5,746 bases of DNA, taken from contig JASLFM010000022.1 of the NCBI GenBank assembly GCA_030150585.1, positions 1 to 5,746 on the forward strand, in the 5' to 3' direction. Positions within the stretch are counted from its first letter, which is position 1. Each line of letters begins with the position of its first letter. The position numbers were made by a program, and so were the translations under genes. Under the pieces are notes generated by a model, which was not told the origin of the DNA, made no database searches, and saw nothing but the letters and a program-made list of their open reading frames with translations. This document shows positions 5,694 to 5,746 of the stretch, piece by piece. The stretch is from Acidovorax sp. Lineage in GTDB: Bacteria > Pseudomonadota > Gammaproteobacteria > Burkholderiales > Burkholderiaceae_C.

Positions 5694-5746
5694 TCGCCAC
5701 CCTGCTGTTCGTGGCCTTCCTGGCCATGATGTTCGTGGGCGTGCCC
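5690..5746 (+). CDS. dctM: TRAP transporter large permease, DctM family (5' end only)
   Basis: Only 19 codons are present: MIATLLFVAF followed by LAMMFVGVP, a hydrophobic first helix that ends in the G-x-P seen at the start of DctM proteins. The ATG overlaps the dctQ stop in an ATGA, with GGGGA about nine bases upstream, so translation is probably coupled. In full the family is about 425-450 aa with roughly 12 helices and forms the transport channel. The call depends on the short hydrophobic start and on the order after dctQ. Confidence 0.8.
   Translation, partial: MIATLLFVAFLAMMFVGVP

Overview
The window looks like chromosomal DNA from a high-GC betaproteobacterium, most likely Comamonadaceae (Acidovorax/Delftia/Comamonas group). 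That placement rests on GC-rich codon use and remembered protein resemblance, not on a search. No RNA gene, insertion sequence, CRISPR array or phage gene is visible. Every gene belongs to ordinary nutrient uptake, so I do not see a clearly new system; the points of interest are regulatory details and one divergent paralogue.

The left two thirds (1-3818, all minus strand) is an acidic amino acid ABC importer of the GltIJKL (glutamate/aspartate) type. In transcription order it has a second, divergent GltI-like binding protein (3818-2931), the main binding protein gltI (2821-1922), a terminator hairpin (about 1906-1868), permease gltJ (1810-1058), permease gltK (1056-385) and ATPase gltL (371-1, cut by the window edge). 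The binding protein should capture substrate in the periplasm, GltJ/GltK form the membrane channel and GltL drives it. The hairpin after gltI probably lowers transcription of the membrane genes relative to the binding protein. The extra binding protein probably feeds the same permease, but its pocket differs.

Upstream is a 194-nt spacer (3819-4012) rich in inverted repeats, then a LysR-type regulator (4951-4013, minus) resembling the HypT/YjiE (QseD) branch. A 184-nt spacer (4952-5135) separates it from a divergent plus-strand TRAP transporter operon: the small permease dctQ (5136-5693), overlapping by ATGA the start of the large permease dctM (5690 to the window end). A perfect TGCAC-N3-GTGCA dyad of T-N11-A form (4994-5006) lies in this divergent spacer next to a possible -10 (5024-5029), suggesting that the regulator controls the TRAP operon and itself. 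The TRAP substrate is unknown because no DctP gene is in view.
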